A stretch of DNA of 37,760 nt from CAXSDR01 sp964236445 (GCA_964236445.1 CAXSDR010000025.1:1-37760); one strand, 5' to 3'. Counted from the stretch's first letter, positions 25,036-33,554 are shown. Notes: generated by a model from the letters alone, not told the origin. Made by a program: numbers and translations.

Positions 25036-26555
25036 GCGCTCACGCCGGCCACCGGAGGATCCTCGCTCACCACGACACGCTGCTCGAGCCCCTCGAGCAG
25101 GTGCTTGCCCAGCGTGCTGTCGTCGGGCAGGGCGATCGGATAGGTGCCGGTGAAGCAGGCCGTGCACAGCTGGTCGGCGGGCTGTTCGGAGGCTGCGACG
25201 AGCCCCTCGAGCGAGACGAAGCCCAGGCTGTCAGCACCGATGCTCTGACGGATCTGCTCGACGGAGAGGCCGTTGGCGATGAGCTCGGCAGGGCTGGCGA
25301 AGTCGATGCCGTAGAAGCACGGCCACTTGACCGGCGGGCTGGAGATGCGCACATGCACCTCGGCGGCACCGGCTTCGCGCAGCATACGGACCAACGCGCG
25401 CTGGGTGTTGCCGCGCACGATCGAGTCGTCGACCACGACCAGTCGCTTGCCGGCGATGACGTCACGCAACGGGTTGAGCTTGAGCCGGATGCCGAGCTGA
25501 CGGATCGTCTGGCTCGGCTGGATGAACGTGCGGCCGACGTAGGAGTTCTTCACCAGACCCGTGCCATAGGCGATGCCGCTCTCGGCGGCATAGCCGACGG
25601 CCCCCGGGGTGCCGGACTCCGGCACCGGGATGACGAGGTCGGCGTCAGCCGGGGCCTCCCGGGCGAGTCGGCGGCCCACCTCGACCCGGGACGCGTGCAC
25701 CCCCCGGCCGGCGATCTGCGTGTCGGGCCGGGCGAGGTAGACGTACTCGAACAGGCAGCCCTTGGGGACTGCCTCGGCAAAGCGCCTGGCGCGCAGACCG
25801 TGCTCGTCGACGGCGATGAGCTCGCCCGGCTCGATCTCGCGCACGAAGCTGGCGCCGACGATGTCGAGCGCCGCCGTCTCGCTCGCCACCACCCAGCCGC
25901 GCTCGAGACGCCCGAGGACCAGCGGGCGGATGCCCTGCGGGTCGCGAGCGGCGTAGAGCGTCGTCTCGTCCATGTAGACGAGGGAGAACGCGCCTCTCAC
26001 CTTGGGCAGCACCTCGAGAGAGGCGGCTTCGAGGGACAGGTCGGGATAGCTTGCCAGGAGCGCGGCGAGCACGTCGGTGTCGCTGGTCGCCTGGATCTGA
26101 CCTGCGTTGTGCGGGGTGATCTCTTCAGCGACGGTGCGCTCGGCGACGAGGCGCGCGAGCTCACGGGTATTGGTGAGGTTGCCGTTGTGACCGAGCGCCA
26201 GGCTGCCGGTCGCCGTGGAGCGGAACGTCGGCTGCGCGTTCTCCCAGCAGCTGGAGCCCGTGGTGGAGTAGCGGGTCTGACCTATCGCGAGATGGCCACG
26301 CAACGCGTCGAGGTGGGACTCGTCGAACACCTGGGCGACGAGGCCCATGTCCTTGTAGACCAGGATCTGAGAGCCGTTGCTCACCGCGATGCCGGCGGAC
26401 TCCTGACCTCGGTGCTGCAGCGCGTACAGCCCGAAATAGGAGAGCTTGGCGACCTCTTCACCGGGTGCCCAAACACCGAAGACGCCGCAGGCATCCTGCG
26501 GACCCTTCTCACCAGGGAGGAGGTCGTGATTCAACCGACCGTCGCCACGACGCAC
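25032..26555 (-). CDS. purF: amidophosphoribosyltransferase
   Basis: A 507-residue enzyme that commits PRPP to purine synthesis using glutamine. The N-terminal 22 residues are a propeptide, and Cys23 in DACGVFG becomes the catalytic N-terminal Cys after removal. The glutaminase half contains HRGQESAGI and GHNGNLTN, and the transferase half has the PRPP loop VVVDDSIVRGNT. Cys residues in PKGCLFE, WPCFYG and LCTAC match the four ligands of the [4Fe-4S] cluster in the Bacillus subtilis type enzyme, so this is the oxygen-sensitive form. The start is a GTG at 26555. It overlaps purM by four bases and starts 71 bases after the small membrane protein gene. Confidence 0.96.
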   Translation of the reverse strand: MRRGDGRLNHDLLPGEKGPQDACGVFGVWAPGEEVAKLSYFGLYALQHRGQESAGIAVSNGSQILVYKDMGLVAQVFDESHLDALRGHLAIGQTRYSTTGSSCWENAQPTFRSTATGSLALGHNGNLTNTRELARLVAERTVAEEITPHNAGQIQATSDTDVLAALLASYPDLSLEAASLEVLPKVRGAFSLVYMDETTLYAARDPQGIRPLVLGRLERGWVVASETAALDIVGASFVREIEPGELIAVDEHGLRARRFAEAVPKGCLFEYVYLARPDTQIAGRGVHASRVEVGRRLAREAPADADLVIPVPESGTPGAVGYAAESGIAYGTGLVKNSYVGRTFIQPSQTIRQLGIRLKLNPLRDVIAGKRLVVVDDSIVRGNTQRALVRMLREAGAAEVHVRISSPPVKWPCFYGIDFASPAELIANGLSVEQIRQSIGADSLGFVSLEGLVAASEQPADQLCTACFTGTYPIALPDDSTLGKHLLEGLEQRVVVSEDPPVAGVSA

Positions 26556-26626
26556 ACCCGGAGTCTAGACGCTGCCCCGTCGGAGTGGGTCGCCGGGCAC
26601 GAGTGGCCCGCCGATGATGTGGGCGC

Positions 26627-26896
26627 TCAGTGTCGTCGCTCGACCGTCACGGCGCAGAGCAGGCCCAGCAGGCCGCCGACGCCGCCGAAGAGGACAGCGA
26701 GGTAGACGGCGACGTCCGTCCGCGAGATGTGCGCCGTCGGCGTGGCGAACTGGACCGCGACGACAGCCACCACGAGGCCGAGCACGACGCCGGTCACCGT
26801 GAATCGGCGATAGCGGGGAGCCCTGCGGACGCGGACGGGTTCGCCGGGTGCAGGGACGAGCGACGGATCGGGCACGCCAGGAACGCTAGGCGACAC
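26627..26896 (-). CDS. small two-helix membrane protein
   Basis: An 89-residue protein with a Pro-rich basic cytoplasmic start (PGEPVRVRRAPRYRR), two hydrophobic helices (about 33-52 and 63-83) and a short TVERRH tail. Function unknown; I recall similar proteins beside actinobacterial purF genes, but this is from memory. The GTG at 26896 lies six bases after the stop of the upstream sterol-carrier-like gene, so the two are co-translated. Confidence 0.7.
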   Translation of the reverse strand: MSPSVPGVPDPSLVPAPGEPVRVRRAPRYRRFTVTGVVLGLVVAVVAVQFATPTAHISRTDVAVYLAVLFGGVGGLLGLLCAVTVERRH

Positions 26897-26902
26897 CCAC
26901 GA

Positions 26903-27271
26903 TCACGCCAACGGCAGGTGGAGCGAGAGGTCGCTGCGCTCACCGCTGGCCTGCACACGTGCCTGTTGCATCGCGTCGGCCCACGCCAGCCGACCGATCG
27001 CGAGCTCGAGCCATGTCACGGCGTCCGTCTCGACGACCGTGGGCGGGGTGCCGCGGGTGTGCCGGGGGCCCGCCACCGCCTGGACCACGCCGTACGGCGG
27101 CACGCGGATCTCGACACTGCGCCCTGGCGCCCGCACGGAGAGCTCTTCGAGCGTGTAGCGAACCGCCGTGCGCAGGTCATCGCTGGAGGCGTCGCCCACG
27201 GCGGCGCCGAGGGCGACTCGGGCGACGGCGGCGCGCCCGACGTCGGGGTCGGTGCGCCGACGGGGAGGCAC
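26903..27271 (-). CDS. sterol carrier family protein (SCP2-like)
   Basis: A 122-residue soluble protein resembling the actinobacterial sterol carrier/maleylpyruvate isomerase C-terminal family. Recognisable parts are AVRYTLEELSVRAPGRSVEIRVPPYGVVQAV and TWLELAIGRLAWADA, here given as two stretches of one domain. Members bind lipids or act as accessory domains; the ligand here is unknown. The GTG at 27271 is chosen because it starts eight bases after the upstream stop and the homologous region begins with basic MPPRRRTDPD. Upstream frame extension overlaps the lipoprotein gene and is rejected. Confidence 0.72.
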   Translation of the reverse strand: MPPRRRTDPDVGRAAVARVALGAAVGDASSDDLRTAVRYTLEELSVRAPGRSVEIRVPPYGVVQAVAGPRHTRGTPPTVVETDAVTWLELAIGRLAWADAMQQARVQASGERSDLSLHLPLA

Positions 27272-27279
27272 TGCTGTCC

Positions 27280-27657
27280 CTAAGGGTTGACCTGCAGCTT
27301 GAAGAGCAGTTTGCCCGACTTGTGAGTCTCGACCTCGTAGCTGCCCGTCGGGGTGGCAGAGAAGCTCAGCGTGCCGGGGACCCCCGCCTTGACCTCGAGC
27401 TCCTTGTCGATCCCGTGGACGTGCACCTCGTCGTCCTTGTCGGTCGTGACGGTGAGGTTGATCCTCTGGCCTACCTTCACTGCGACGGTGTCGGGCTTGG
27501 GCAGGATCGTGTCGCCCGTGACCATGACCGTGATCTGCTTCGGCGCGAGCGGTCCGGTCGAGCTGCCGCCCGTGCCCGTGCTGCTGGAGCCACAACCGGT
27601 GAGCGCCAGGGCAGTCACCAGGCCCGCAGCTGCCAGCCGGGCGGGAAGGTGGAACAT
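27280..27657 (-). CDS. cupredoxin-like lipoprotein
   Basis: A 125-residue exported lipoprotein with lipobox LTGC (Cys22) and a Ser/Gly/Thr linker, then a beta-sandwich of cupredoxin type: PKQITVMVTGDTILPKPDTVAV, then DEVHVHGIDKE and SYEVETHKSGKLLFKLQV. The Cys ligand of type 1 copper is missing, so only a His-based site (VHVHG, ETH) could hold metal. ATG 27657 is two bases after the CopC-like gene, so both are probably made together. A role in extracytoplasmic copper handling is likely but unproven. Confidence 0.75.
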   Translation of the reverse strand: MFHLPARLAAAGLVTALALTGCGSSSTGTGGSSTGPLAPKQITVMVTGDTILPKPDTVAVKVGQRINLTVTTDKDDEVHVHGIDKELEVKAGVPGTLSFSATPTGSYEVETHKSGKLLFKLQVNP

Positions 27658-27659
27658 CG

Positions 27660-28286
27660 TCAGGTCTCCTCGTCAGCCAGGGTGTTGTCGTTGCGCCTGC
27701 CACGCCATACGACCATGGCCGCCACTGCCGCCAGCACGAGGCCGCCCGCGCCGATCTCCGGGCCGTAGCCGGGGCCCGCCCCCTCGCCGCCCCCCGCCCG
27801 GGCCACCGGCGCCACTGGCGTGACAGCGACGCCGCTGCCGACGCCGACGCCGAATGCCAGGCTGCCGTGCACCTCATGGCCGTCCACGGAGATGATGCGG
27901 TAGCGGACCACGTAGGAGCCGTTCGTGGAAGCCGTGCCGGGCTTGATCGGCACGCTGATCCTGCTGCCGACGACGGTGGCGTGGGGCTCGCTGATCGTCG
28001 CGCCGGACGGCCCGAGCACCACCAAGGTCGCGCCGATGGTGGCCACGGCGTCGTCGAACCGCAAGCTGACGGCGACTGGCAGTGTTGCGTTCGACGACCC
28101 GACGCCCGGTGTCATCGTGGTCAGATGGTCGTGGGCCGAGGCCGGACCGGGGAAGGCGAGCAGTGCCAGCAGGGCCAGCACTGCCAGCACTGCCAGGCCG
28201 GCGGAACCAGTCACGCCGCGCAGGACCATCGCAGGGCGTCTGGGGCTGCCGGGGCTGCCGGGGCTGCCGGGCCACGACGGGCGCAT
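27660..28286 (-). CDS. CopC-like copper-binding membrane-anchored protein
   Basis: A 208-residue exported protein. A long signal peptide ends FPGPASA, so the mature protein begins with His-Asp-His, as in CopC, where the N-terminal His forms a Cu(II) brace. The second half of the site is seen in SVDGHEVHG, Asp and His near the end of the domain. The domain is about 100 residues. A Gly-rich linker and a C-terminal helix with an Arg-rich cytoplasmic end anchor it to the membrane. ATG 28286 has GGGAG upstream and is preferred over the ATG at 28229, although it adds a GSP-repeat n-region. No CopD domain is fused or adjacent. Confidence 0.83.
   Translation of the reverse strand: MRPSWPGSPGSPGSPRRPAMVLRGVTGSAGLAVLAVLALLALLAFPGPASAHDHLTTMTPGVGSSNATLPVAVSLRFDDAVATIGATLVVLGPSGATISEPHATVVGSRISVPIKPGTASTNGSYVVRYRIISVDGHEVHGSLAFGVGVGSGVAVTPVAPVARAGGGEGAGPGYGPEIGAGGLVLAAVAAMVVWRGRRNDNTLADEET
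28242..28268. repeat. 3 x 9 bp tandem repeat in the CopC-like gene
   Basis: GGGGCTGCC occurs three times without gaps, in frame, encoding three Gly-Ser-Pro units in the n-region of the signal peptide of the CopC-like protein. Slippage here would change leader length but keep the frame. Confidence 0.85.
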
Positions 28287-28422
28287 CACGTTCTCCCGGC
28301 TGCGTCGACAGACCCCCACCGCCCCGAGGGCGCGTCGGCAAGGTTAGCCGCAAGCCGCACCGCGCGAGCTCGCGATGCCCGCCGAGCCGGTGACCGCGTC
28401 GCCGACCCCGACGAAATTCGCC

Positions 28423-28450
28423 CGCAACATTCGATAACGTGCGCGCAACA
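28423..28450 (+). promoter_or_regulatory. direct repeat upstream of amt
   Basis: CGCAACA at 28423-28429 and again at 28444-28450, 21 bases apart (two helical turns), ends 29 bases before the amt start. The spacing suits a regulator binding one DNA face. It does not match a GlnR or AmtR consensus I can quote, so its binder is unknown. Confidence 0.35.
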
Positions 28451-28479
28451 CAATGCCGGCCGACAAGGAGCGCAGGCGG

Positions 28480-29739
28480 ATGCAGGTCGACACGGCAAGT
28501 ACGGCGTGGCTTCTCACCTGCACTGCGCTCGTGCTCTTCATGGCGCCCGGGCTCGCCCTGTTCTACGGCGGCATGGTCCGCAGCAAGCACGTGCTGGCCA
28601 TGATGGCCCAGGTCTTCGGCTCGATCGCCGTAGTGAGCCTCGTCTGGGCGCTCGTCGGTTATTCCCTCGCGTTCGACCGCGGCACGCGACTGCTGGGTGG
28701 CCTGCGCTTCGTGGGCCTCGGCCATGCACATGAGTCGGTGCCGGGCCTCGACCTCCACGTGCCCCAGATGGCGTTCGCCGGGTTCCAGATGATGTTCGCG
28801 GTCATCACCGCCGCGCTGTTGGCCGGTGCCGGGGCAGACCGCATGAAGTTCGGCGGCTTTCTCACCTTCGTCGGCCTCTGGGTCGTCATCGTCTATGCGC
28901 CGCTCGCACACTGGATCTTCTCGCCCTACGGCTGGCTCTCCCAGCGGGGAGTGCTCGACTTCGCGGGCGGCACCGTCGTCGAGACGGCGTCCGGCGCCTC
29001 CGCCCTCGCGCTCGCGCTGGTCCTCGGGCCACGCCGAGGCTGGCGGCGAGAGGGCATGGCGCCGCACTCCCTGCCGCTGACGCTCGTCGGTGCGGGCATC
29101 CTGTGGTTCGGCTGGTTCGGCTTCAACGCCGGGTCGGCGATCGTGGCGGGCGGGGTCGCGTCGCAAGCGCTCGTCAGCACCCATCTGGCAGCGTGCGCCG
29201 GCCTCGCCGGCTGGGCCGGGTTGGAGAAGCTGCAGAACCGCCACACCACGACGCTCGGTGTCGCATCCGGCGCAGTCGCTGGGCTTGTCGCCATCACGCC
29301 TGCAGCAGGATTCGTGAACAGCTTTGCTGCCATCGTGATCGGCTTCCTCGGCGGCGCCATCGCGCTGCTGGCGGTGGAGCTCAAGTTCACGCTGGGCTAC
29401 GACGACTCGCTCGACGTCGTCGGGGTTCACGGCGTCGCCGGTGTCATCGGCACGCTGCTGGTCGGCCTCTTCGCCACGCACACGGTCAACCAGGGCATCG
29501 TTCACCGCGGGCTCTTCGACGGCGGTGGACTGCATCTGCTCGGACTGCAGGCCCTCGCCGTCGTCGTGGCCGCAACCTGGGCCTTCGCCCTCTCGTGGTG
29601 CGTTGCCACTGCAGTGCAGCGTACGGTCGGCATGCGCGTCTCCCGGGAGGCTGAGCTCGAGGGCCTCGACACCCACACCCACGCCGAGTCGGCCTATGAC
29701 ATCGGTGCTCGCCGCATGGCTGGAAGGATCGGCGCATGA
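28480..29739 (+). CDS. amt: ammonium transporter Amt, first pore His replaced by Glu
   Basis: A 419-residue ammonium channel/transporter with about 11 membrane helices. Family features are LFYGGMVRSKHVL, GGTVVETASGASALALAL and DVVGVHGVAGVIGTL. In AmtB the pore has two His residues; the first position (AmtB H168) here is Glu168 in VVETASG, while the second His (VGVHG, residue 317) is kept. Fungal Mep1/Mep3-type transporters carry the same change. ATG 28480 is chosen because AAGGAG lies nine bases upstream; an ATG at 28453 is possible. Its stop overlaps the glnB start by four bases. Confidence 0.93.
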   Translation: MQVDTASTAWLLTCTALVLFMAPGLALFYGGMVRSKHVLAMMAQVFGSIAVVSLVWALVGYSLAFDRGTRLLGGLRFVGLGHAHESVPGLDLHVPQMAFAGFQMMFAVITAALLAGAGADRMKFGGFLTFVGLWVVIVYAPLAHWIFSPYGWLSQRGVLDFAGGTVVETASGASALALALVLGPRRGWRREGMAPHSLPLTLVGAGILWFGWFGFNAGSAIVAGGVASQALVSTHLAACAGLAGWAGLEKLQNRHTTTLGVASGAVAGLVAITPAAGFVNSFAAIVIGFLGGAIALLAVELKFTLGYDDSLDVVGVHGVAGVIGTLLVGLFATHTVNQGIVHRGLFDGGGLHLLGLQALAVVVAATWAFALSWCVATAVQRTVGMRVSREAELEGLDTHTHAESAYDIGARRMAGRIGA

Positions 29740-30074
29740 AGCTCATCACCGCGATCGTCAAACCGTTCAAGCTCGACGACGTCAAGACCGCCCTGACCGA
29801 TGCAGGGGTGCACGGCCTGACCGTGAGCGAGGTGCAGGGCTATGGCCGTCAGCGCGGCCACACGGAGGTCTACCGAGGAGCGGAGTATGCCGTCGACTTC
29901 GTGCCCAAGGTGCGCATCGAGGTGCTGGTGGACGACGCGGCGGTCGACGCCGTCCTGACCGCGGTGGTGTCCTCAGCCCACACCGGCAAGATCGGCGACG
30001 GCAAGGTCTGGGTCAGCCCCATCGACCAGGTCGTGCGGGTGCGCACGGGCGAGCGGGGCACCGAGGCCATCTGA
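29736..30074 (+). CDS. glnB: PII nitrogen signal protein GlnB/GlnK
   Basis: A 112-residue trimeric signal protein that binds ATP/ADP and 2-oxoglutarate and blocks the Amt pore when ammonium is plentiful. The T-loop contains GRQRGHTEVYRGAEY with Tyr51, the residue uridylylated in enterobacteria and adenylylated in actinobacteria. The B-loop HTGKIGDGKVWV and C-terminal VRTGERG are intact. Translational coupling to amt (ATGA) marks it as the GlnK-type partner. No glnD follows; the next gene is a LacI-type regulator 129 bases away. Confidence 0.95.
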   Translation: MKLITAIVKPFKLDDVKTALTDAGVHGLTVSEVQGYGRQRGHTEVYRGAEYAVDFVPKVRIEVLVDDAAVDAVLTAVVSSAHTGKIGDGKVWVSPIDQVVRVRTGERGTEAI

Positions 30075-30203
30075 GCAGAAGGCCATCCTGACGGGTCGGC
30101 TAAACGCACGCGAGCACAACGCGCACTAGTGTGACGAGAACGGCCTTCGAGCCGGCAGTCGACGTGCCGTCAGCACGTCCGGTGTCGAGAGGGAGGGCTC
30201 GCA

Positions 30204-31274
30204 GTGGCTGTGGATCTTCGCGAGGTCGCGCGCCGTAGCGGCGTGTCCATCGCCACGGTTTCCCGTGCCCTCAACGGGCGCCCGGAGGTCAGCGACGAGA
30301 CCCGCGCGCGGGTCACCGACATTGCCCGCGAGCTTGGCTATCTGCCCAACCAGCAGGCGCGCACGCTGGTGCGGCGCCGATCCGACACCGTCGGGCTGAT
30401 CTGGGACACCACCTACATCGCCACCAAAGGTCGCCAGCCGTTCCTGCAGGACCTCATGGTGGGCCTCAAGATCGCCCTGGCCAACACGGGGTTCCACCTG
30501 CTGCTCCTCTCGCCGCCCGCCGCCGAGAGCGAGGCCGACGCATTCGTGCGCGCTGCCTGGCAGCACAGCCTCGACGGCGTCGTGCTGTTGAGCGTCAACC
30601 AGAACTGGCCGGCCGTCGACGCCCTGATCAAGTCCGGGCGTCCATGCGTGGGCCTCGACCTGCCCATTCGCGGCCACCGCGCGAGCTTCGTCACCACCGA
30701 CGGGCTCGCGGGAGCGGCAGCAGCCGTGGCGCACCTGCGCGAACTCGGTCACCGTCGCATCGCCACGATCAGCGGCCCGCCCGACCAACTGCCAGCCATC
30801 CAACGGCTCGAGGGCTTCTTCAGCGCGATGGCCGATCTGGGCCTTGCTGTCCCCCACGACTACGTCAGGCATGGCGACTTCTTCTATGCCACTGGCTACG
30901 AGTGCATGCAGCAGCTGCTGCGCCTGGCCGAACCACCGACGGGCGTCTTCGTCGCGGCCGACAGCATGGCGATCGGAGCCGTCCAGGCGATCAGCGACGC
31001 GGGACTCAGAGTGCCCGACGACATCTCGATCGTCGGCTTCGACGATACCGAAGAGGCGTCGCTGGTGCGTCCGGCGCTGACTACGGTGGCCCAGGACTGG
31101 CTCGAGTTGGGTGAGGCCGCCGTCCTGCTGCTCACCGGGCTCATGGACCGGCAGGCGGGCAACGACGCCACGGCGCCCGGACCAGACGCACCGGCCGACG
31201 AGTGGCCGGCACCGAGCCTGGTGCCGGGCCACCTCATCGTGCGCGACACGACGGCCGCGGCCCCCCGCGACTGA
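30204..31274 (+). CDS. LacI-family transcriptional regulator
   Basis: A 356-residue repressor. The N-terminal LacI helix-turn-helix is LREVARRSGVSIATVSRALNG followed by the hinge helix NQQARTLVRRRSDTVGL. The rest is a periplasmic-binding-protein-like sugar-binding domain (about 62-330) with TTDGLAGAAAAVAHL and VFVAADSMAIGAVQAI. GTG 30204 has GGGAGGG upstream. It converges on the GH64 glucanase, and LacI-type half-palindromes lie in front of that glucanase, so a sugar from beta-1,3-glucan may be its inducer (inference). No such site is seen before its own start. Confidence 0.9.
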   Translation: MAVDLREVARRSGVSIATVSRALNGRPEVSDETRARVTDIARELGYLPNQQARTLVRRRSDTVGLIWDTTYIATKGRQPFLQDLMVGLKIALANTGFHLLLLSPPAAESEADAFVRAAWQHSLDGVVLLSVNQNWPAVDALIKSGRPCVGLDLPIRGHRASFVTTDGLAGAAAAVAHLRELGHRRIATISGPPDQLPAIQRLEGFFSAMADLGLAVPHDYVRHGDFFYATGYECMQQLLRLAEPPTGVFVAADSMAIGAVQAISDAGLRVPDDISIVGFDDTEEASLVRPALTTVAQDWLELGEAAVLLLTGLMDRQAGNDATAPGPDAPADEWPAPSLVPGHLIVRDTTAAAPRD

Positions 31275-31287
31275 CGCACGTCGCGGG
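31264..31287. terminator. hairpin between regulator and glucanase genes
   Basis: CCCGCGAC (31264-31271) and GTCGCGGG (31280-31287) form a perfect 8 bp stem with an 8-base loop that includes the regulator stop codon. It lies between convergent genes, and a bidirectional terminator is likely. Confidence 0.6.
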
Positions 31288-31321
31288 CGGACCACGAGCC
31301 GTCGGATCGTTCCTGGCATTG

Positions 31322-33448
31322 TCAGGAGAAGCTGATCCAGTTCGTGTTGACGAAATCCTGACCCGATCCGGTGACGAACTTCACGAACACCGTGTGAGAG
31401 CCGGTGGTCGTGCTGATCGCGGCCGGAACCGTGCGCCAGGTCTGCCACCCACCGGTGCTGCCGATGGAGAAACTGCCGATCGCGGGGTTGGACAGGCTGT
31501 CGAGGTGGACCTCGACCAGGCCGCTCACGCCGTCAGGTGCACCTGAGGCGACGCGCGCGTTGAAGGTGTGCAGCCCTGCCGTGCCGAAGTCGACGTTGGA
31601 GAACTGCAGCCAGTCACCGTTGCCTGCATAGCCCACATCCTGACCGCCACCGGTGTCGCTGGTGCCCTCGGTCTGCGTGCCGGACTGCGCGCTGAACGCC
31701 TCCGCCTGGATGGTTGCGGTGGCGGTGCCACCGGTGCTCGTCCCCGTGCCCGTGCTGGTGCTGGTGCTACCCGCCGCTCCCGTGCCGCCGACGATCGAGA
31801 ACTTCTGCGCAGCGCTGCCGTTGCAGTCCCAGATCTGCAGCCGCGCACCGTTGGCCGTCGACCCGCCCGGACTGTCCATGCAGCGACCCGACTGCGGGTT
31901 CTTCAACGACCCGTCAGCCTGCGGCACCCACTGCTGGGCACCACCACCCGTGCAATCCCACAGCTCGAGCTGCGCCCCGTTGCCCGTGCCGTTGCCCGTC
32001 ACATCCAGGCACCGGTTCAACGTACGCAGCGCCCCGCTCACCGCCGTCCAGTGCTGATCCACCGCACCGGACAGGCAGTCCCACATCTGCACGGCGCTGC
32101 CGTTGCCACCGTTGTCGTCACCGGAGACATCGACGCACTTGGAGCTCGGACCGGTCAACACGTTTCCACTGACAGTGCCACCGCTGCCACCGGTGCTACC
32201 GGTGCTACCACCGGCGAACGGCGTGAGCGTCAGGGTTGCGGATGCCGGGTTGGGCTGGTTGATGCTCGGGCTGAAGTCGTTCACATCGTCGTAGGCGAAG
32301 CCGTAGGCCTTGCCGTTGACCATGCTGTCGTGGATGATCTTGGAGTAGAGGTCGGTCTGCGGCGCCTTGTAGAACAGGCTCGCGTCGAGGACCGGCTGGT
32401 GGTCGTAGGCCGTCCGGGTCGGCGTGGACAGCGTGCCGCGGTGCAGCTCGGCACAGATCTGCGCGCCCAGCTGAAGGGCGAGCGACTCGTCAGGCTGGCC
32501 CTGCGGCTGGATCGCGCCCTTGCAGCCGAAGACGTCGTCGGTGGTCGGTCGATCCAGGTTGGCGACGACAGAACCGTTCGACGCTGTGAAGCTCAGCGTG
32601 TTGCCGTTGACATGACCGGTGTAGGTGCCTTGCGCCAGGTCCAGGGTCAGGTTGTGCGAGGCGTAGTAGCTCCAGACGCCCGCGATGTAGGGATCGAGAT
32701 AGGTCGAGCTGAACAGCGGCGACGGCGAGTAGTTGATGCCGTGCGTCGGTGCATAGACGCGCAGCGGCAGCCCGTCGGAGGGCCGGTTGTAGATGAGCTT
32801 CGCCCAGTCGCCGCCGAGCGCTTGGAAGGCGGCAAAAACGCCGTCACGGCCGCCGGAGTTGACCTGGCCCTGCGTCTCGGAGGCACCGTTGGTGCCGGTG
32901 ACGCTGACCGACATCGGGATGCTGAAGAGATCGACCTGAGTCGTGTTGATGAAGATGGCGCCGTTGACCCGCGAGAACTCGGCCCAGTCGTAGAGGACGT
33001 TGGTGTTGGCATCGTTCGGGTTCCAGGGCGCCGGTTCCACCAGACCACCGGGCGTGAGGTAGAAGGACAACTTGGCGCCGAAGGAGATATACATGCGGCC
33101 GCCGGCCAGGCCGTCAGGAAGGGCGATGGCGGTCTGCGCGCCGTTGCCGGGCCCCGGGATCGACACGTCGGGCGCAGCTGGGTTGGGTGTTCCGCTCGGA
33201 ACCGAGGCCGGCAGGTTGAACGCGTGCCACGTGCCGCCGCCGTCGACATAGCCCTGCTGGCTGGAGCTGCCGCCGCGCGCCATGACGTAGATGTAGGTCG
33301 CGTCGGAACGTCCCGAGTTGTTGGCCACCGTGAAGGGCAGCGGCCCTGATCCGGCAACTGCCGCCTTGGCTCCGACGACCAGTCCGACGCTCAGCACGGA
33401 CATGATCAGCCCGAGCGCAAGCTGGCGTCGGGTTCTCGTACGTCTCAT
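31322..33448 (-). CDS. secreted GH64 beta-1,3-glucanase with ricin-B lectin and CBM6
   Basis: A 708-residue exported enzyme that should cleave beta-1,3-glucan such as fungal wall or laminarin, probably releasing short oligosaccharides. A signal peptide covers residues 1-33. The GH64 domain (about 35-412) shows YDWAEF with Glu157 and NTTQVD with Asp173, matching the catalytic pair of the family. After a Gly/Ser/Thr linker, a ricin-type beta-trefoil (about 427-555) has three repeats with WDC followed by QHW, QQW and QKF. A second linker leads to a CBM6 module (about 577-708) beginning IQAEAFSAQSG and ending NTNWISFS. ATG 33448 has GAGG upstream, which rejects a longer frame. Confidence 0.93.
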   Translation of the reverse strand: MRRTRTRRQLALGLIMSVLSVGLVVGAKAAVAGSGPLPFTVANNSGRSDATYIYVMARGGSSSQQGYVDGGGTWHAFNLPASVPSGTPNPAAPDVSIPGPGNGAQTAIALPDGLAGGRMYISFGAKLSFYLTPGGLVEPAPWNPNDANTNVLYDWAEFSRVNGAIFINTTQVDLFSIPMSVSVTGTNGASETQGQVNSGGRDGVFAAFQALGGDWAKLIYNRPSDGLPLRVYAPTHGINYSPSPLFSSTYLDPYIAGVWSYYASHNLTLDLAQGTYTGHVNGNTLSFTASNGSVVANLDRPTTDDVFGCKGAIQPQGQPDESLALQLGAQICAELHRGTLSTPTRTAYDHQPVLDASLFYKAPQTDLYSKIIHDSMVNGKAYGFAYDDVNDFSPSINQPNPASATLTLTPFAGGSTGSTGGSGGTVSGNVLTGPSSKCVDVSGDDNGGNGSAVQMWDCLSGAVDQHWTAVSGALRTLNRCLDVTGNGTGNGAQLELWDCTGGGAQQWVPQADGSLKNPQSGRCMDSPGGSTANGARLQIWDCNGSAAQKFSIVGGTGAAGSTSTSTGTGTSTGGTATATIQAEAFSAQSGTQTEGTSDTGGGQDVGYAGNGDWLQFSNVDFGTAGLHTFNARVASGAPDGVSGLVEVHLDSLSNPAIGSFSIGSTGGWQTWRTVPAAISTTTGSHTVFVKFVTGSGQDFVNTNWISFS

Positions 33449-33554
33449 CTTTTTTCCTCTCACGGCGGTCCGCTGCACGTGCTGGGCAGCGGGTGGAGCT
33501 GTCGACCCGCAGGGGGTCGGCGACAGCAAGCGGAGCTCGGCCGCGACGAAAACA

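Noticed and set aside
28242..28268. Short tandem repeat considered as a CRISPR-like or mobile repeat
   Set aside because: It is three gapless 9-base copies within a coding leader, with no spacers, so it is a simple in-frame repeat.
27874..29682. 602-codon minus-strand open frame opposite amt
   Set aside because: The plus strand encodes an intact Amt with family motifs. The minus frame is charge-rich without domains and also overlaps the CopC-like gene.
30080..30151. GAAGGCC and GGCCTTC after glnB considered as a terminator
   Set aside because: The arms are about 60 bases apart with no T-run, so a stable terminator hairpin is unlikely.
31568..33349. 593-codon plus-strand open frame opposite the GH64 glucanase
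   Set aside because: It is antisense to recognised GH64, lectin and CBM6 modules, so it is a shadow.
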